DNA from: Arthrobacter sp. ISL-28
GTDB taxonomy: Bacteria > Actinomycetota > Actinomycetes > Actinomycetales > Micrococcaceae
Direction of reading: 5' to 3'
DNA length: 43,534 bases
NCBI RefSeq assembly: GCF_018613875.1
Contig: NZ_JAGGPJ010000020.1
Location: forward strand, 1-43,534
Both the position numbers and the translations under genes were made by a program. Positions 7,543-15,976 of the stretch are shown here, piece after piece. The notes below the pieces were generated by a model that did no database searches, was not told the DNA's origin, and was given only the letters and a program-made list of their open reading frames with translations. The stretch's first letter is position 1. Each line of letters starts with the position of its first letter.

Positions 7543-7935
7543 ATGGACCGCATGGCCATGCACCACCGGCTGAAAGTCCATGTCCACATCGAAGCCAACA
7601 TGGAAACCGCCCTCATCGAAGTGCGTGGAATGCTGACGGTCGCCAATATCCGGGCGCTAAACGTCATAGCCCGCAGGACCGGTGCTCTGTTGCCCGGCCG
7701 CGAAATCGTCATCGACCTGACCCGGGCACGTGCTGTCTCAGAGGCCATCACGGCCCTCCACGATCCCGCCCAGCTCACGGAGCTGACCGGCGAAGGCAAA
7801 TCGGCGAAGCCATGCCGCCTCCGCATCGTGGATCCGCCGCCGATTTCGCTCACCCACTCCCACGGCGTCCACGCGCAAGACCCCCACTCCCGCCCGGCCC
7901 GGCTCCGCAGCACCAAATCCAAGGAGCACGCATGA
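7543..7935 (+). CDS. Small STAS-like protein, first gene of a DUF4389 operon
   Basis: This 130-residue protein has a compact alpha/beta segment (about 8-85). ALIEVRGMLTVANIRALNVI and GREIVIDLTRARAVSEAI recall the strand-helix-strand order of STAS/anti-sigma-factor-antagonist domains. There is no clear phosphorylatable Ser/Thr in a canonical DxSG loop, so the link is weak. The last 40 residues are rich in His, Pro and Arg and look disordered. The ATG at 7543 follows AGGGAG by 10 bases; the in-frame ATG at 7552 is an alternative. Its stop overlaps the next gene's ATG (ATGA), so it is co-translated with the membrane protein. Confidence 0.55.
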   Translation: MDRMAMHHRLKVHVHIEANMETALIEVRGMLTVANIRALNVIARRTGALLPGREIVIDLTRARAVSEAITALHDPAQLTELTGEGKSAKPCRLRIVDPPPISLTHSHGVHAQDPHSRPARLRSTKSKEHA

Positions 7936-9443
7936 AAACCGGGCGCGTGGTGATGCTCGTCCTGGGCACGCTCGCGGCGCTGCTGGGTCTGGGGCTGCTC
8001 GCCGGCGCAGCTGGAGTCGGATGGCTCAACTTCCAGCAGCGCGACGAAGGCTACTTCACCTCGTCGTTGGAGCGCTTCGAGGCCAGCTCCAACGCCATCA
8101 CATCTGTGGGACTGGACATCATGGCGGGCGGAAGACTGCCCGACGTCATCCCCTCGGACAGTGCCGGCAGCATCCTCCTTCGCGGCGCCTCTGCGACAGC
8201 GGGCAAAGACATCTTCATCGGCATCGCCCCGCAGCAGGACGTCGCCCGCTACCTGGACGGCGTCAGGCACTCCGAGATCCGGGAGCTTGAGCTCCGGCCG
8301 TTCAGGGTTGAATACCGCGACGTTCCCGGTATCCGGACTCCGGCCCGCCCCAGCGCCCAGAATTTTTGGGCAGCTTCCGCCGCAGGCGCCGGCACCCAGG
8401 AACTCAGGTGGGACCTGCGGCCCGGCAGCTGGGCGATCGTGGTCATGAACGCCGACGCCAGCGCCCCCGTGGCGGCGGATCTTCAGGGCGGCATCCGCTC
8501 GGACCTGCTCTGGCCCCTCTTCCTGGCGCTGCTGATCGGCGGCCTCGTCCTGCTTGCCATCGGGGTTCCCTTGATCGTGGCAGGCGCCATGGGTCTCGGC
8601 CGGCAGAGACCACTGCCGGAACGTCCGACGGCGGGACCTGCCGCCGCTCTCACCGGCACCGCCGCGACACTTGGCGGCGCGGGGCCAGTTGCGGGCGGAA
8701 CGCCGTCGCCCGCCGCCGTCGGGCTCTTTTCAAACTCGCCGTACCCGGCCCACCTCAGCGGGCAACTGGATCCCGCGGTGTCGCGCTGGATGTGGCTGGT
8801 CAAGTGGTTGCTGGCAATCCCGCACATTATCGTCCTGTTCTTCCTGTGGTTTGCCCTGATCGTCACCAGCATCGTGGCGTGGTTCGCCATCCTGTTCACC
8901 GCCCGCTACCCGCAGTCACTTTTCAACTTCAACGTCGGCGTGCTGCGCTGGAGTTGGCGGGTGTCCTTCTATGCCTTCTCCGCCCTCGGCACGGACCGCT
9001 ACCCGCCCTTCACCCTGGCCCGAACGGACTATCCGGCCGACTTCGACGTCGACTACCCCGAGCACCTCTCGCGCGGCCTGGTCCTGGTGAAGTCCTGGCT
9101 GCTGGCCATCCCGCACCTGCTGATCGTCGGCGTGCTCGCCGGCAGCTCCCGCGTCTGGGTTGCCGCCGAGGATGAATTTGCGGGCGGCGCTGCCCGTTAC
9201 GCGGCCGGTGGCGGGCTCTCGCTGATCGCGCTCCTGGTCCTCATCGCCGGCGCCATCCTGCTCTTCACCGGCAGATACCTTCGGAGCCTGTTCGACCTGC
9301 TGCTCGGCCTGAACCGCTGGGTCTACCGCGTGACGGCGTACGTGGCGCTCATGCGGGACGAGTATCCGCCGTTCCGCCTCGACTTGGGCCCGGCCGATCC
9401 CGGTCAAAACCAGCCCCTCAACCAACCGAAAGGCCAATCATGA
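7932..9443 (+). CDS. DUF4389-containing integral membrane protein
   Basis: From the ATG at 7932 (AAGGAG 5 bases upstream) this encodes 503 residues. An N-terminal transmembrane segment (about 6-30) is followed by an extracytoplasmic region to about 190 and a second membrane helix (about 192-220). A Pro/Ala/Gly linker leads to two DUF4389-type repeats. Each pairs a membrane-embedded stretch (WLLAIPHIIVLFFLW; WLLAIPHLLIVGVL) with an FTxRYPxSLF-type motif and a RYPPF or EYPPF motif. The function of DUF4389 is not established. The gene overlaps both neighbours by 4 bases. Confidence 0.8.
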   Translation: MKTGRVVMLVLGTLAALLGLGLLAGAAGVGWLNFQQRDEGYFTSSLERFEASSNAITSVGLDIMAGGRLPDVIPSDSAGSILLRGASATAGKDIFIGIAPQQDVARYLDGVRHSEIRELELRPFRVEYRDVPGIRTPARPSAQNFWAASAAGAGTQELRWDLRPGSWAIVVMNADASAPVAADLQGGIRSDLLWPLFLALLIGGLVLLAIGVPLIVAGAMGLGRQRPLPERPTAGPAAALTGTAATLGGAGPVAGGTPSPAAVGLFSNSPYPAHLSGQLDPAVSRWMWLVKWLLAIPHIIVLFFLWFALIVTSIVAWFAILFTARYPQSLFNFNVGVLRWSWRVSFYAFSALGTDRYPPFTLARTDYPADFDVDYPEHLSRGLVLVKSWLLAIPHLLIVGVLAGSSRVWVAAEDEFAGGAARYAAGGGLSLIALLVLIAGAILLFTGRYLRSLFDLLLGLNRWVYRVTAYVALMRDEYPPFRLDLGPADPGQNQPLNQPKGQS

Positions 9444-10090
9444 AACTCACCGTCCACACGTTCGTGACCCTTGACAACGTCATGCAGGGCCCCGGAGGCA
9501 GGGAAGAGGACACCAGCGGCGGTTTTGAATTCGGCGGCTGGCTGGTCCCGTACGTGGACGACGACTTTGGCCGCCTCGTCGACGCCTGGTTCGCCGAGGC
9601 CGATGCGATCCTGCTTGGCCGCACGACGTACGAAATGTTTCAGCCCTACTGGGAGCAGGTCACCGATCCAGGGGACGCCGTGGCCGCCGCCCTCAACTCG
9701 CTGCCCAAGTACGTGGTTTCCAACACCATCAGCAACCCGACATGGACCAACACCAGCGTCCTTTCCGGCAATTTCCTCGAGGCGATCGATGACCTGAAGT
9801 CCGGCCCTGGCCGGGAACTCCAGGTGCACGGCAGCCATCAGTTGGCCCGCGCCCTGCATGACGCCGGCCTGGTGGATGAATACCGGGTCATCGTCTTTCC
9901 CCTGGTGCTCGGCCAGGGCAAGCGGCTCTTCGACAACGGAGCCGTGCCGTCCGCGTTCACTCTGGCGGGGAGCAAGACGACGGCGGCAGGAGCCGTGCAT
10001 CTCACGCTCTTGCCCACCGCCTTCGGTGCCGGGGAGCTGGAAGTAGGGGAGTTCGAAGTGCGGGAGGGGCGGGAACAGATCAAGGAGTGA
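9440..10090 (+). CDS. Dihydrofolate-reductase-like / RibD C-terminal domain protein
   Basis: This 216-residue protein belongs to the bacterial RibD_C/DHFR-like family. It begins KLTVHTFVTLDNVMQGPGG and contains ILLGRTTYEMFQPYW (about 53-67). The late LVDEYRVIVFPLVLGQGKRL (about 145-165) is a strong signature of the group. These enzymes have an NADPH-binding fold, but members outside folate and riboflavin synthesis mostly lack an assigned reaction. It is the last gene of a three-gene operon and overlaps the DUF4389 gene (ATGA). Its stop lies 6 bases from the convergent S4 gene. Confidence 0.85.
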   Translation: MKLTVHTFVTLDNVMQGPGGREEDTSGGFEFGGWLVPYVDDDFGRLVDAWFAEADAILLGRTTYEMFQPYWEQVTDPGDAVAAALNSLPKYVVSNTISNPTWTNTSVLSGNFLEAIDDLKSGPGRELQVHGSHQLARALHDAGLVDEYRVIVFPLVLGQGKRLFDNGAVPSAFTLAGSKTTAAGAVHLTLLPTAFGAGELEVGEFEVREGREQIKE

Positions 10091-10096
10091 CCCGGA

Positions 10097-10480
10097 CTAG
10101 CTTGGGCCCCGCAACCGTTCCATCTCGCGCCGGTCCTTCTTGGTGGGCCGCCCCGCTCCGCGGTCACGCTGCGGCAGCCCGAGCGCCGGTGCCACGGGCC
10201 GGGGTGGCGTGTGGTCGGTGAAGCAGTGCGACGCCGCCTCGGCACCGACACGCTTGGCAATCAGCCGGCGCACTTCGAGGATGCGCTCGTACCCCGGCTG
10301 GCGGACGCGGACGGTGTCGCCAGGCACCACCGATTGTGAGGCCTTGGCCGGGTTTCCGTTGAGGCGGACATGCCCCGCACGGCATGCTGCAGTGGCCGCG
10401 GAGCGCGTCTTATAAGCGCGGATCGCCCACAGCCAGGCATCAACGCGGACCGTCGCAGGGGCTGAAGGAAGGCTGCTCAT
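10097..10480 (-). CDS. S4-domain RNA-binding protein, HslR/Hsp15-like
   Basis: This 127-residue protein carries an N-terminal S4 RNA-binding domain (about 10-60: VRVDAWLWAIRAYKTRSAAT, AGHVRLNGNPAK, VVPGDTVRV). A basic C-terminal tail follows, rich in Arg, Pro and Lys. The layout matches Hsp15, which in E. coli binds 50S subunits that carry a stalled nascent chain. The ATG at 10480 has no clear Shine-Dalgarno sequence; a TATACT -10-like hexamer lies 11 bases upstream, implying a leader of only a few bases. The role in ribosome rescue is inferred from the family. Confidence 0.85.
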   Translation of the reverse strand: MSSLPSAPATVRVDAWLWAIRAYKTRSAATAACRAGHVRLNGNPAKASQSVVPGDTVRVRQPGYERILEVRRLIAKRVGAEAASHCFTDHTPPRPVAPALGLPQRDRGAGRPTKKDRREMERLRGPS

Positions 10481-10491
10481 GACTGCTGCCG

Positions 10492-10497
10492 AGTATA
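10492..10497 (-). promoter_or_regulatory. Candidate -10 element of the S4 gene
   Basis: TATACT on the minus strand lies 11 bases before the ATG at 10480. The -35 region is poor. Confidence 0.35.
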
Positions 10498-10568
10498 GCG
10501 GGGTGCGCCGCCTTTAGCAGAGCGGTGCAACAGCGCCCCGACCGAGGTGCCGCCCGGCAGCAGCCCCG

Positions 10569-10769
10569 CTAGCCTTTAGCGTCCGAGACCGCCGAACTCA
10601 CCGCCGTCGGGCTGTCATATTCCTTGTCTGGAATGTTTCCAAGCGCGTCCAGGACGTTGCTGTCCGCACCGGAGTCCTTGGCGTGGGAGAGGAGTGTTTC
10701 CCGGGTTGCCGGGTAGTCCACTCCGCCAAGGAATTTCTGGATCTGGATCGGGTTAGGTGCATCGGCCAT
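10569..10769 (-). CDS. DUF2795 small protein
   Basis: From the ATG at 10769 (GAAAGG 7 bases upstream) this encodes 66 residues. PIQIQKFLGGVDYPATRETL, LLSHAKDSGADSNVLDALGN and IPDKEYDSPTAVSSAV match the DUF2795 pattern, a short helical fold of unknown function common in actinobacteria. An in-frame GTG at 10784 would overlap the glycosyltransferase stop by 4 bases and add 5 residues, so translational coupling is possible. It lies directly downstream of the glycosyltransferase and is probably co-transcribed. Confidence 0.8.
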   Translation of the reverse strand: MADAPNPIQIQKFLGGVDYPATRETLLSHAKDSGADSNVLDALGNIPDKEYDSPTAVSSAVSDAKG

Positions 10770-10780
10770 GTCAGTACCTT

Positions 10781-11671
10781 TCACTTGTCAACTGCTCTGG
10801 TGTCTCTTTCGTCTGGTTCTGCCAGCACTATGTCGCGGGCCTCCACCCGGCGGTCGGTCACTGTGGTGGGGGATTCGAGGTGGACGGCTCCGGTGGGCAG
10901 GATCCCGGCGCCCCCGGCCATCTCCATCACCCGCCACTGGGCCACCACGTCTTCACCGCAGTGCTCCGTCGGCAGCTGTGTCCAGAAGCGGAATGCGCCC
11001 GCGTCGTCAAGGACCTGGCGGCGGTAGAGGGTGCAGCCGCCCAGCCAGGCGATCTTGTAGGGAATCCACGTCCCCGCTTCCAGTCCCAGCTCGGCGCTCA
11101 GATGGCTGAGATTGGCAGCGCTGTGCAGGGGCCAGCGATGAAAGGCCGGTTTGTCCGGCCGGATACGTTCAGGCGTCACCGGTCCTTCCCAGGGCTCGAA
11201 GGCCGTGGTCTGCTCCGGCCTGCGGTCGTCGAGGTAGGAGAGCCCCTGAGGAGCCATCCCCACGAAGCCGCAGCCGAGCTCGTCCAGCGCATCGTTCATC
11301 CTGCCCAGCGCTCCGGGCTCCAGCCACACGTCGTCGTCCAGGTAAAGCACCTTCTCGGCGCGTGCCTGTTCAAAGAGGAACTGCCGGTGTTCGGCGATGC
11401 CGCGCCGCGGTAGGTGGCGTAGCAGATCAACCGCCCCGCCCTGTGCCCTGAGTACGCGCAGGATGGCGGCCACCGTCGCATTGTCCCAGGGGGCCGGTCC
11501 GTCCGACTGGTCGCTGACCACCAGCCGGAAGACCGGTGATGCCTGGGCGGCGAGGCCGGCGAGCGTGACGGCCAGTTCGGCGGGCCTGTTGCAGGTAGGG
11601 ATGAGGACATCCAGGGCTGCGTCCTCCATGATCCGCCCGGAGGCCCAATCGGCGGACATAGTGCGATTCAT
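10781..11671 (-). CDS. Glycosyltransferase family 2 protein
   Basis: This 296-residue protein has a GT-A fold. The nucleotide-binding N terminus is LDVLIPTCNRPAEL (about 20-33). The DxD-type metal motif is LYLDDDVWL (residues 112-114 are the three Asp). A likely catalytic acidic pair sits in EHCGEDVVAQWR near residue 237. No transmembrane helix is seen, so it probably works at the cytoplasmic face. Donor and acceptor are unknown. It is followed by the DUF2795 gene. A GGTGA sequence just before the ATG at 11671 could act as ribosome-binding site. Confidence 0.85.
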   Translation of the reverse strand: MNRTMSADWASGRIMEDAALDVLIPTCNRPAELAVTLAGLAAQASPVFRLVVSDQSDGPAPWDNATVAAILRVLRAQGGAVDLLRHLPRRGIAEHRQFLFEQARAEKVLYLDDDVWLEPGALGRMNDALDELGCGFVGMAPQGLSYLDDRRPEQTTAFEPWEGPVTPERIRPDKPAFHRWPLHSAANLSHLSAELGLEAGTWIPYKIAWLGGCTLYRRQVLDDAGAFRFWTQLPTEHCGEDVVAQWRVMEMAGGAGILPTGAVHLESPTTVTDRRVEARDIVLAEPDERDTRAVDK

Positions 11672-11853
11672 GGTTCACCGCCTTCCGGATGGAGGCCAGC
11701 TTTGTCCGTACAGTGCATAGCTTCATGTACCCAGCCGGCGAAGCACTAAACAGTCCAAGCGGACGAGGCCAGCGGTGAGCAGACAGTCCGGCCGGTAAGT
11801 CCACCCGGGACGGGGCGGTTCAATGTGGCCCTGGACGCCAAGGAAAAGGCTGC

Positions 11854-12513
11854 CTAGGCCACCAAGTTGTCGGCGGCGGTGTCCATGTGTTCCCGGATCG
11901 TTTTGCGGGCCAGTGAGGCGTCGCCGGTTTCGATGGCGGCCACGATGTCATGGTGCCGGTCCACGCTCATGTTCTTGACGCCTTTTTCCAGCCCGGCGAA
12001 CATGATTGACATCCGGATGGAACCCTCAAGTGACTCCCACGAATGGAGCAGCGTCTCATTGCCGGTGAGGCGGCACATCGTGCGGTGGAACTCCATATCG
12101 GATTCGATCTGCTCCTCCAGCGTGCCTTTCGTTGCCGCCGTCATGGTGTCGATGGCGGCGCGCAGGGTGGAAATAACGTGCTGCCGGTCCGGCAGTTCGC
12201 ACAGCGTCCGTGCGGCCAATGATTCCAGTGCGGCCCGCACAGAGTAGATGTCGCGGATTTCCTTCGCGTCCAGATGGCGTACGGAGAGGCGGCCGCGGGG
12301 CCCGGCGGACAACAGTCCTTCCTGTTCCAGCTGGCGCAGTGCCTCGCGGAGGGTTCCGCGGCTGATCTGCAGCATGTCCGAGAGTTCGGTTTCCACCAGG
12401 TGGCGGCCTGGCTCGAGCGCGCCGCTGGTAATAGCGGTGCGCAACGCCGCCACAGCCTGTTCGCGGAGGCTTTTCTTTTGCAGTCCCAGCAGTGAAGCGG
12501 TTGCTGCGGCCAT
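11854..12513 (-). CDS. GntR-family (FCD) regulator of the transketolase cluster
   Basis: This 219-residue regulator has an N-terminal winged helix (about 12-78: ALRTAITSGALEPGRHLVET, LSDMLQISRGTLREALRQLE) and an FCD ligand domain (about 88-210; DMEFHRTMCRLTGN and DRHHDIVAAIETGD carry typical metal-site residues). The ATG at 12513 follows GGGGAGAAG by 5 bases. Copies of a CTGTTAACAG-like palindrome lie just upstream of this gene and in the divergent transporter/isomerase control region 3.5 kb away. I infer that this protein regulates both itself and the catabolic genes. It has its own transcription unit because a terminator hairpin separates it from the transketolase genes. Confidence 0.87.
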   Translation of the reverse strand: MAAATASLLGLQKKSLREQAVAALRTAITSGALEPGRHLVETELSDMLQISRGTLREALRQLEQEGLLSAGPRGRLSVRHLDAKEIRDIYSVRAALESLAARTLCELPDRQHVISTLRAAIDTMTAATKGTLEEQIESDMEFHRTMCRLTGNETLLHSWESLEGSIRMSIMFAGLEKGVKNMSVDRHHDIVAAIETGDASLARKTIREHMDTAADNLVA

Positions 12514-12542
12514 CGGTACTTCTCCCCAATGTCAGTGGTCGA

Positions 12543-12552
12543 CTGTTTACAG
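12543..12552. promoter_or_regulatory. GntR operator copy A
   Basis: CTGTTTACAG, inside the longer match GTCGACTGTTTACAG (12538-12552), is one base from the perfect palindrome found at 15977-15986. It lies 30 bases before the regulator's start codon. Confidence 0.6.
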
Positions 12553-12557
12553 CCGAT

Positions 12558-12567
12558 GTGTTAACTG
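12558..12567. promoter_or_regulatory. GntR operator copy B
   Basis: GTGTTAACTG matches 8 of 10 positions of CTGTTAACAG and keeps the central GTTAAC. It is centred 15 bp from copy A. Confidence 0.45.
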
Positions 12568-12580
12568 TTGATGTTACGTC

Positions 12581-12620
12581 AGAAAGCGCGGGACCGGTAT
12601 CTACCGGCCCCGCGCTTTCT
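12581..12620 (-). terminator. Hairpin terminator after the transketolase genes
   Basis: AGAAAGCGCGGG (12581-12592) pairs perfectly with CCCGCGCTTTCT (12609-12620). A further CCGG/CCGG pairing extends inward to a 6-base loop. It lies 30 bases beyond the stop at 12650 and upstream of the regulator promoter. It lacks a long T-run. Confidence 0.7.
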
Positions 12621-12649
12621 GCCATATATCTTCCTGGTCTGATGTGGAG

Positions 12650-13687
12650 CTAGCCGAGCTGGGCCAGGACCTTCGCCACGATCCGCTGGACTGTGAGCCC
12701 GTAGCGCTCGTGCAGTGTGGGCAGTGCCCCGGCGTCCAGGAACTCGTCAGGCAGCGCTACCGGCACCACCTGCTTGGCGATCCCGGCCGTGACTACTGCG
12801 GACGCCACAGTTTCGAACAGCCCGCCCACCACGCTGTGGTTTTCCAGGGTCACGGCGAGCCGGTCCGTGTTGATTTCCGCGAGGACGGTCGCGGCGTCGA
12901 ACGGCTTGATGGTGGGCGTGTGGACGACGGCGACATCCACGTTCTGCGCCGCCAGCGCCTTGGCGGCCTGCAGGGCGCGCATGGTCATCAGCCCGCTGGA
13001 GACGAACACGACGTCGTTGCCCCCGCGCAGGACCTTCGCCTTGCCGAGCTCGAACGTGTAGCCGTACTCGTCCAGCACCGCGGGAACGTTGCCGCGCAGC
13101 AGCCTCAGGTAGGTGGGACCGTCGCTGGCTGCGAGCTGGGGGACCGCCTGTTCGATGTCGATCGAGTCGCAGGGGTCCACGATGGTCAGGTTGGGCATGC
13201 CGCGGAAGATCGCCATGTCCTCAGTGGCCTGGTGGCTTGGCCCGTATCCGGTGGTGAGCCCGGGCAGCCCGCCCACGATATTCACGTTCAGGTTGGGCTC
13301 CGCGCTGTCCAGGCAAAGGAAGTCATAAGCGCGCCGGGCCGCAAACACCGAATACGTTGAGGCGAACGGCACCAGACCGGTCTCCGCCAGTCCCGCCGCG
13401 GCGCCGAAGAGCAGTTGTTCGGCCATGCCCATCTGGAAGAACCGCTCCGGGAAGGCCTGGGCGAAAACGTGCATGTCCGTGTACTTGCCCAGGTCCGCGG
13501 TCAGGCCCACGATTTTATCGTTCTCCCGGGCCGCCTTCACCAGGGCGTGCCCGAACGGCGCCGATGCTGTTTTCTGGCCCGGGTCCGCGAACGACGCAAT
13601 CATGGCGGACGTTTTCAGTTTTGGTGCGGCGGTCTTTGGTGCAGCGGTCGTCGCTGCAGCGGTGGCTGGGGTGGTGGCAATGCTCAT
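12650..13687 (-). CDS. Transketolase, C-terminal (pyrimidine-binding) subunit
   Basis: This 345-residue protein is the second half of a split transketolase. After a low-complexity Ala/Thr lead (1-27) comes the ThDP pyrimidine domain with the activating Glu in FQMGMAEQLLFGAAAGLA. GYGPSHQATEDMAIFRGMPN and YLRLLRGN match regions that in other transketolases contact the sugar. The transketolase C-terminal domain follows (from about 215). With the N-terminal subunit it should move a two-carbon ketol unit between sugars. The ATG at 13687 overlaps the upstream subunit (ATGA), fitting a 1:1 complex. Split transketolases also occur in dedicated sugar-catabolic clusters such as apulose-4-phosphate AptAB and sulfofructose SqwGH. 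Confidence 0.88.
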   Translation of the reverse strand: MSIATTPATAAATTAAPKTAAPKLKTSAMIASFADPGQKTASAPFGHALVKAARENDKIVGLTADLGKYTDMHVFAQAFPERFFQMGMAEQLLFGAAAGLAETGLVPFASTYSVFAARRAYDFLCLDSAEPNLNVNIVGGLPGLTTGYGPSHQATEDMAIFRGMPNLTIVDPCDSIDIEQAVPQLAASDGPTYLRLLRGNVPAVLDEYGYTFELGKAKVLRGGNDVVFVSSGLMTMRALQAAKALAAQNVDVAVVHTPTIKPFDAATVLAEINTDRLAVTLENHSVVGGLFETVASAVVTAGIAKQVVPVALPDEFLDAGALPTLHERYGLTVQRIVAKVLAQLG

Positions 13688-14565
13688 CGGGCGGCCCTTC
13701 CTTCGAATCCTGCGGTCAGTTGCTCGCGGCACAGCTGCCACTCGTGTTCTTCGATGCGCATGAAGTGCGCCTTCTCGCGGTCTTCCAGCAGGGGCACGCC
13801 GCGGCCCACCTTCGTGTCGCACAGGATCACGGAGGGGCGCCCGACGGCAGCGGCCTGGTTCGCTGCGTTGTCGAACGCCGCCAGCAGCGCGGCGACGTCG
13901 TTCCCGTCCACCCGCTGGGTATACCAGCCGAAGGCTTCCCACTTTTCCGTGACGGGTTCGGTGCGGAGCACGGTGTCTGTCTTGCCGTCGGCCTGCAGGG
14001 CGTTGATATCGACCATCGCCGTCAGGTTGCCGAGCTGGTGGTGGTGGGCCCCCATGGCGGCTTCCCAGGTGGAGCCTTCGTCCAGTTCGCCGTCGGAAAG
14101 GAAGTTGTAGACCCGGGCGTCGGACCCCTGGTACCGCAGGCCCAGTGCCATGCCGACGGCGATGGTCAGCCCGTGGCCCAGGGAGCCGCCGGAGATTTCC
14201 ATCCCGGGGGTGTAGGTGGACATGCCGGACATGGGAAGCCGGGAGTCGTCCGAGCCGTACGTTTCGAGTTCCTCGACCGGAACGACGCCGGCCTCCGCCA
14301 GCGCCGCGTAGTGCCCGATTGCGTAGTGGCCGGTGGAGAGCAGGAAGCGGTCCCGCTTCTCCCATTCCGGATCCTCGGCCCGGAAGCGGAGCTGGTCTGC
14401 GTAGACGGCCGCGAGCATGTCAGCGGCGCCGAGGGCCTGGCCCACATATCCCTGGCCCTGCACCTCGCCCATGTTCACGGCGTGGTGCCGGATCCGGTAC
14501 GCCGCGGCAGAGACACTGCCAACGCGTTCTGTCGTGGGAGCCACGTTTTCCTGTGTGGTGCTCAT
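13684..14565 (-). CDS. Transketolase, N-terminal (pyrophosphate-binding) subunit
   Basis: From the ATG at 14565 (GGAAGAAG 5 bases upstream) this encodes 293 residues. An ATG at 14589 that shares one base with the transporter stop would add 8. The diphosphate motif reads SDGELDEGSTWEAAM...VDIN, matching the GDG-x(n)-N pattern except that the first Gly is Ser. The usual SGHPG motif near the N terminus, whose His lies in the active site of typical transketolases, is replaced by GQGYVG. GMEISGGSLGHGLTIAVGMA is typical. The changed motif suggests an unusual donor substrate. Confidence 0.87.
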   Translation of the reverse strand: MSTTQENVAPTTERVGSVSAAAYRIRHHAVNMGEVQGQGYVGQALGAADMLAAVYADQLRFRAEDPEWEKRDRFLLSTGHYAIGHYAALAEAGVVPVEELETYGSDDSRLPMSGMSTYTPGMEISGGSLGHGLTIAVGMALGLRYQGSDARVYNFLSDGELDEGSTWEAAMGAHHHQLGNLTAMVDINALQADGKTDTVLRTEPVTEKWEAFGWYTQRVDGNDVAALLAAFDNAANQAAAVGRPSVILCDTKVGRGVPLLEDREKAHFMRIEEHEWQLCREQLTAGFEGRAAR

Positions 14566-14588
14566 GTGTACTTCTTCCGTGGAGGTCA

Positions 14589-15926
14589 TCAGACGTTCAC
14601 TGTCTGCGGAGTGCTTTTGGTGGCCTCATCTGCAAGCTGCCGTTCACGCCTGCCCCAGGTTTCCCGGGTGACGATAGCCGCCCAGAGCCCGATGGCTGCG
14701 TAGAAGCTGAAGAGGAGCGCAGGGCCCATCCAGCCCAGGGAAACGAACAGGAGCGTGGTGATGAAGGGCGTGAAGCCGGAGACCATCGCGGAGACCTGGT
14801 AGGCGAGTGAGGCTCCGGACGAGCGGGTCTTGGCCTGGAACAGCTCCGGGAACCATGGGCCCTGCGCCCCGGCCAGGGAGTTCTGGCAGACCGCGTACGA
14901 GATAACGATGGTGGCGATGACGAAAATGAACATTCCGGTGTTCACCAGGAGGAACATCGGGATGCCGAACAGCGCGGCGAAGGCGCAGGACCAGACGTAA
15001 AGGGGCCGGCGGCCGATCCTGTCTGTCAGCCGGGCCCAGGCCATGGTGGCGAAAATGCCGATCGCCGACGCGATGCAGAGGGCAACGAGGGTCTGGGCCT
15101 TGTCAGCCAGCTGCTGGGTGTGAAGGTAGGAAATCATGTAGGTGATCGATACGGCGTAGCCGGCAGTTTCCGCGATGCGGAGGCCGATGCCGCGCACGAT
15201 GCTGCGCCAGTCCGTCTTGATGACCTCGATGATGGGGGACTTAACGATGGAGCCGCTTTCCTTGACCTCGTCGAATACCGGCGATTCCGGGACCTTGGAG
15301 CGGATGATCAGGCCGACAGCGACGAGGACGATGCTGGCCAGGAACGGAACGCGCCACGCGAGTTCGCCGCCCAGGTTCACGCTCACGAGGAAGACGAGGT
15401 TCGCCAAGAGGAGACCAACAGGGAAGCCGGCCTGCACCATGCCGGTGTACTTGCCCTTGGATTTCCAGGGCGCATGTTCGTAGCTCATCAGGATGGCGCC
15501 GCCCCATTCAGCGCCGAACGCCAGGCCCTGAACGATCCGGACAAACACCAGCAGGGCAGGAGCCAGCAGGCCCACCTGCTCGTAGGTGGGCAGGAGTCCG
15601 ATGAGGAACGTGGCCACGCCCATGAGGATCAGTGAGGCGACCAGCACGGGCTTGCGGCCCACCTTGTCCCCGAGGTGTCCGCCGATGACGCCGCCGATCG
15701 GACGGGCGGCGAAGCCGACGCCGAGGGTGGCGAAGGCCGCCAGCGTTCCGGTCACGGGATCCCCGGTAGGAAAGAAGGCCGTACCGAAGTACAGGGCAGC
15801 GGCGGTGCCGAAGCCGATGAAGTCATAGGTCTCAATGACCGCGCCAACACCGGAGCCGATGGCGACGCGCTTTGCGTCCTTTGTGCCATGGACGTGGCCC
15901 CGCATTTTCAGAGCTTCTTTGCTCAT
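14589..15926 (-). CDS. MFS transporter, metabolite:H+ symporter (MHS) type
   Basis: From the ATG at 15926 (AAAGGAAA upstream; an ATG at 16013 is less likely) this encodes 445 residues with about 12 membrane helices. ETYDFIGFGTAAALYFGTAF in helix 1 and GGHLGDKVGRKPVL in loop 2-3 are typical of MHS proteins such as ShiA, KgtP and ProP. FVRIVQGLAFGAEWGGAILM is also typical. Members carry organic acids, shikimate or compatible solutes with protons. It is first in the minus-strand operon with the transketolase subunits, so it presumably imports the pathway substrate, which may be carboxylated. Confidence 0.88.
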   Translation of the reverse strand: MSKEALKMRGHVHGTKDAKRVAIGSGVGAVIETYDFIGFGTAAALYFGTAFFPTGDPVTGTLAAFATLGVGFAARPIGGVIGGHLGDKVGRKPVLVASLILMGVATFLIGLLPTYEQVGLLAPALLVFVRIVQGLAFGAEWGGAILMSYEHAPWKSKGKYTGMVQAGFPVGLLLANLVFLVSVNLGGELAWRVPFLASIVLVAVGLIIRSKVPESPVFDEVKESGSIVKSPIIEVIKTDWRSIVRGIGLRIAETAGYAVSITYMISYLHTQQLADKAQTLVALCIASAIGIFATMAWARLTDRIGRRPLYVWSCAFAALFGIPMFLLVNTGMFIFVIATIVISYAVCQNSLAGAQGPWFPELFQAKTRSSGASLAYQVSAMVSGFTPFITTLLFVSLGWMGPALLFSFYAAIGLWAAIVTRETWGRRERQLADEATKSTPQTVNV

Positions 15927-15976
15927 GAAGAGTTTCCTTTCGAAGAGCGCTGAAAGCCTTGCCTCAGCGATGTCGA

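Noticed and set aside
7380..8270. Long minus-strand open frame of 296 codons
   Set aside because: It lies opposite the STAS-like and DUF4389 genes, has shadow-type composition and no ribosome-binding site.
11820..11857. Plus-strand tail reading NVALDAKEKAA then stop
   Set aside because: Resembles a protein end but the frame is not supported further upstream and lies between two minus-strand genes.
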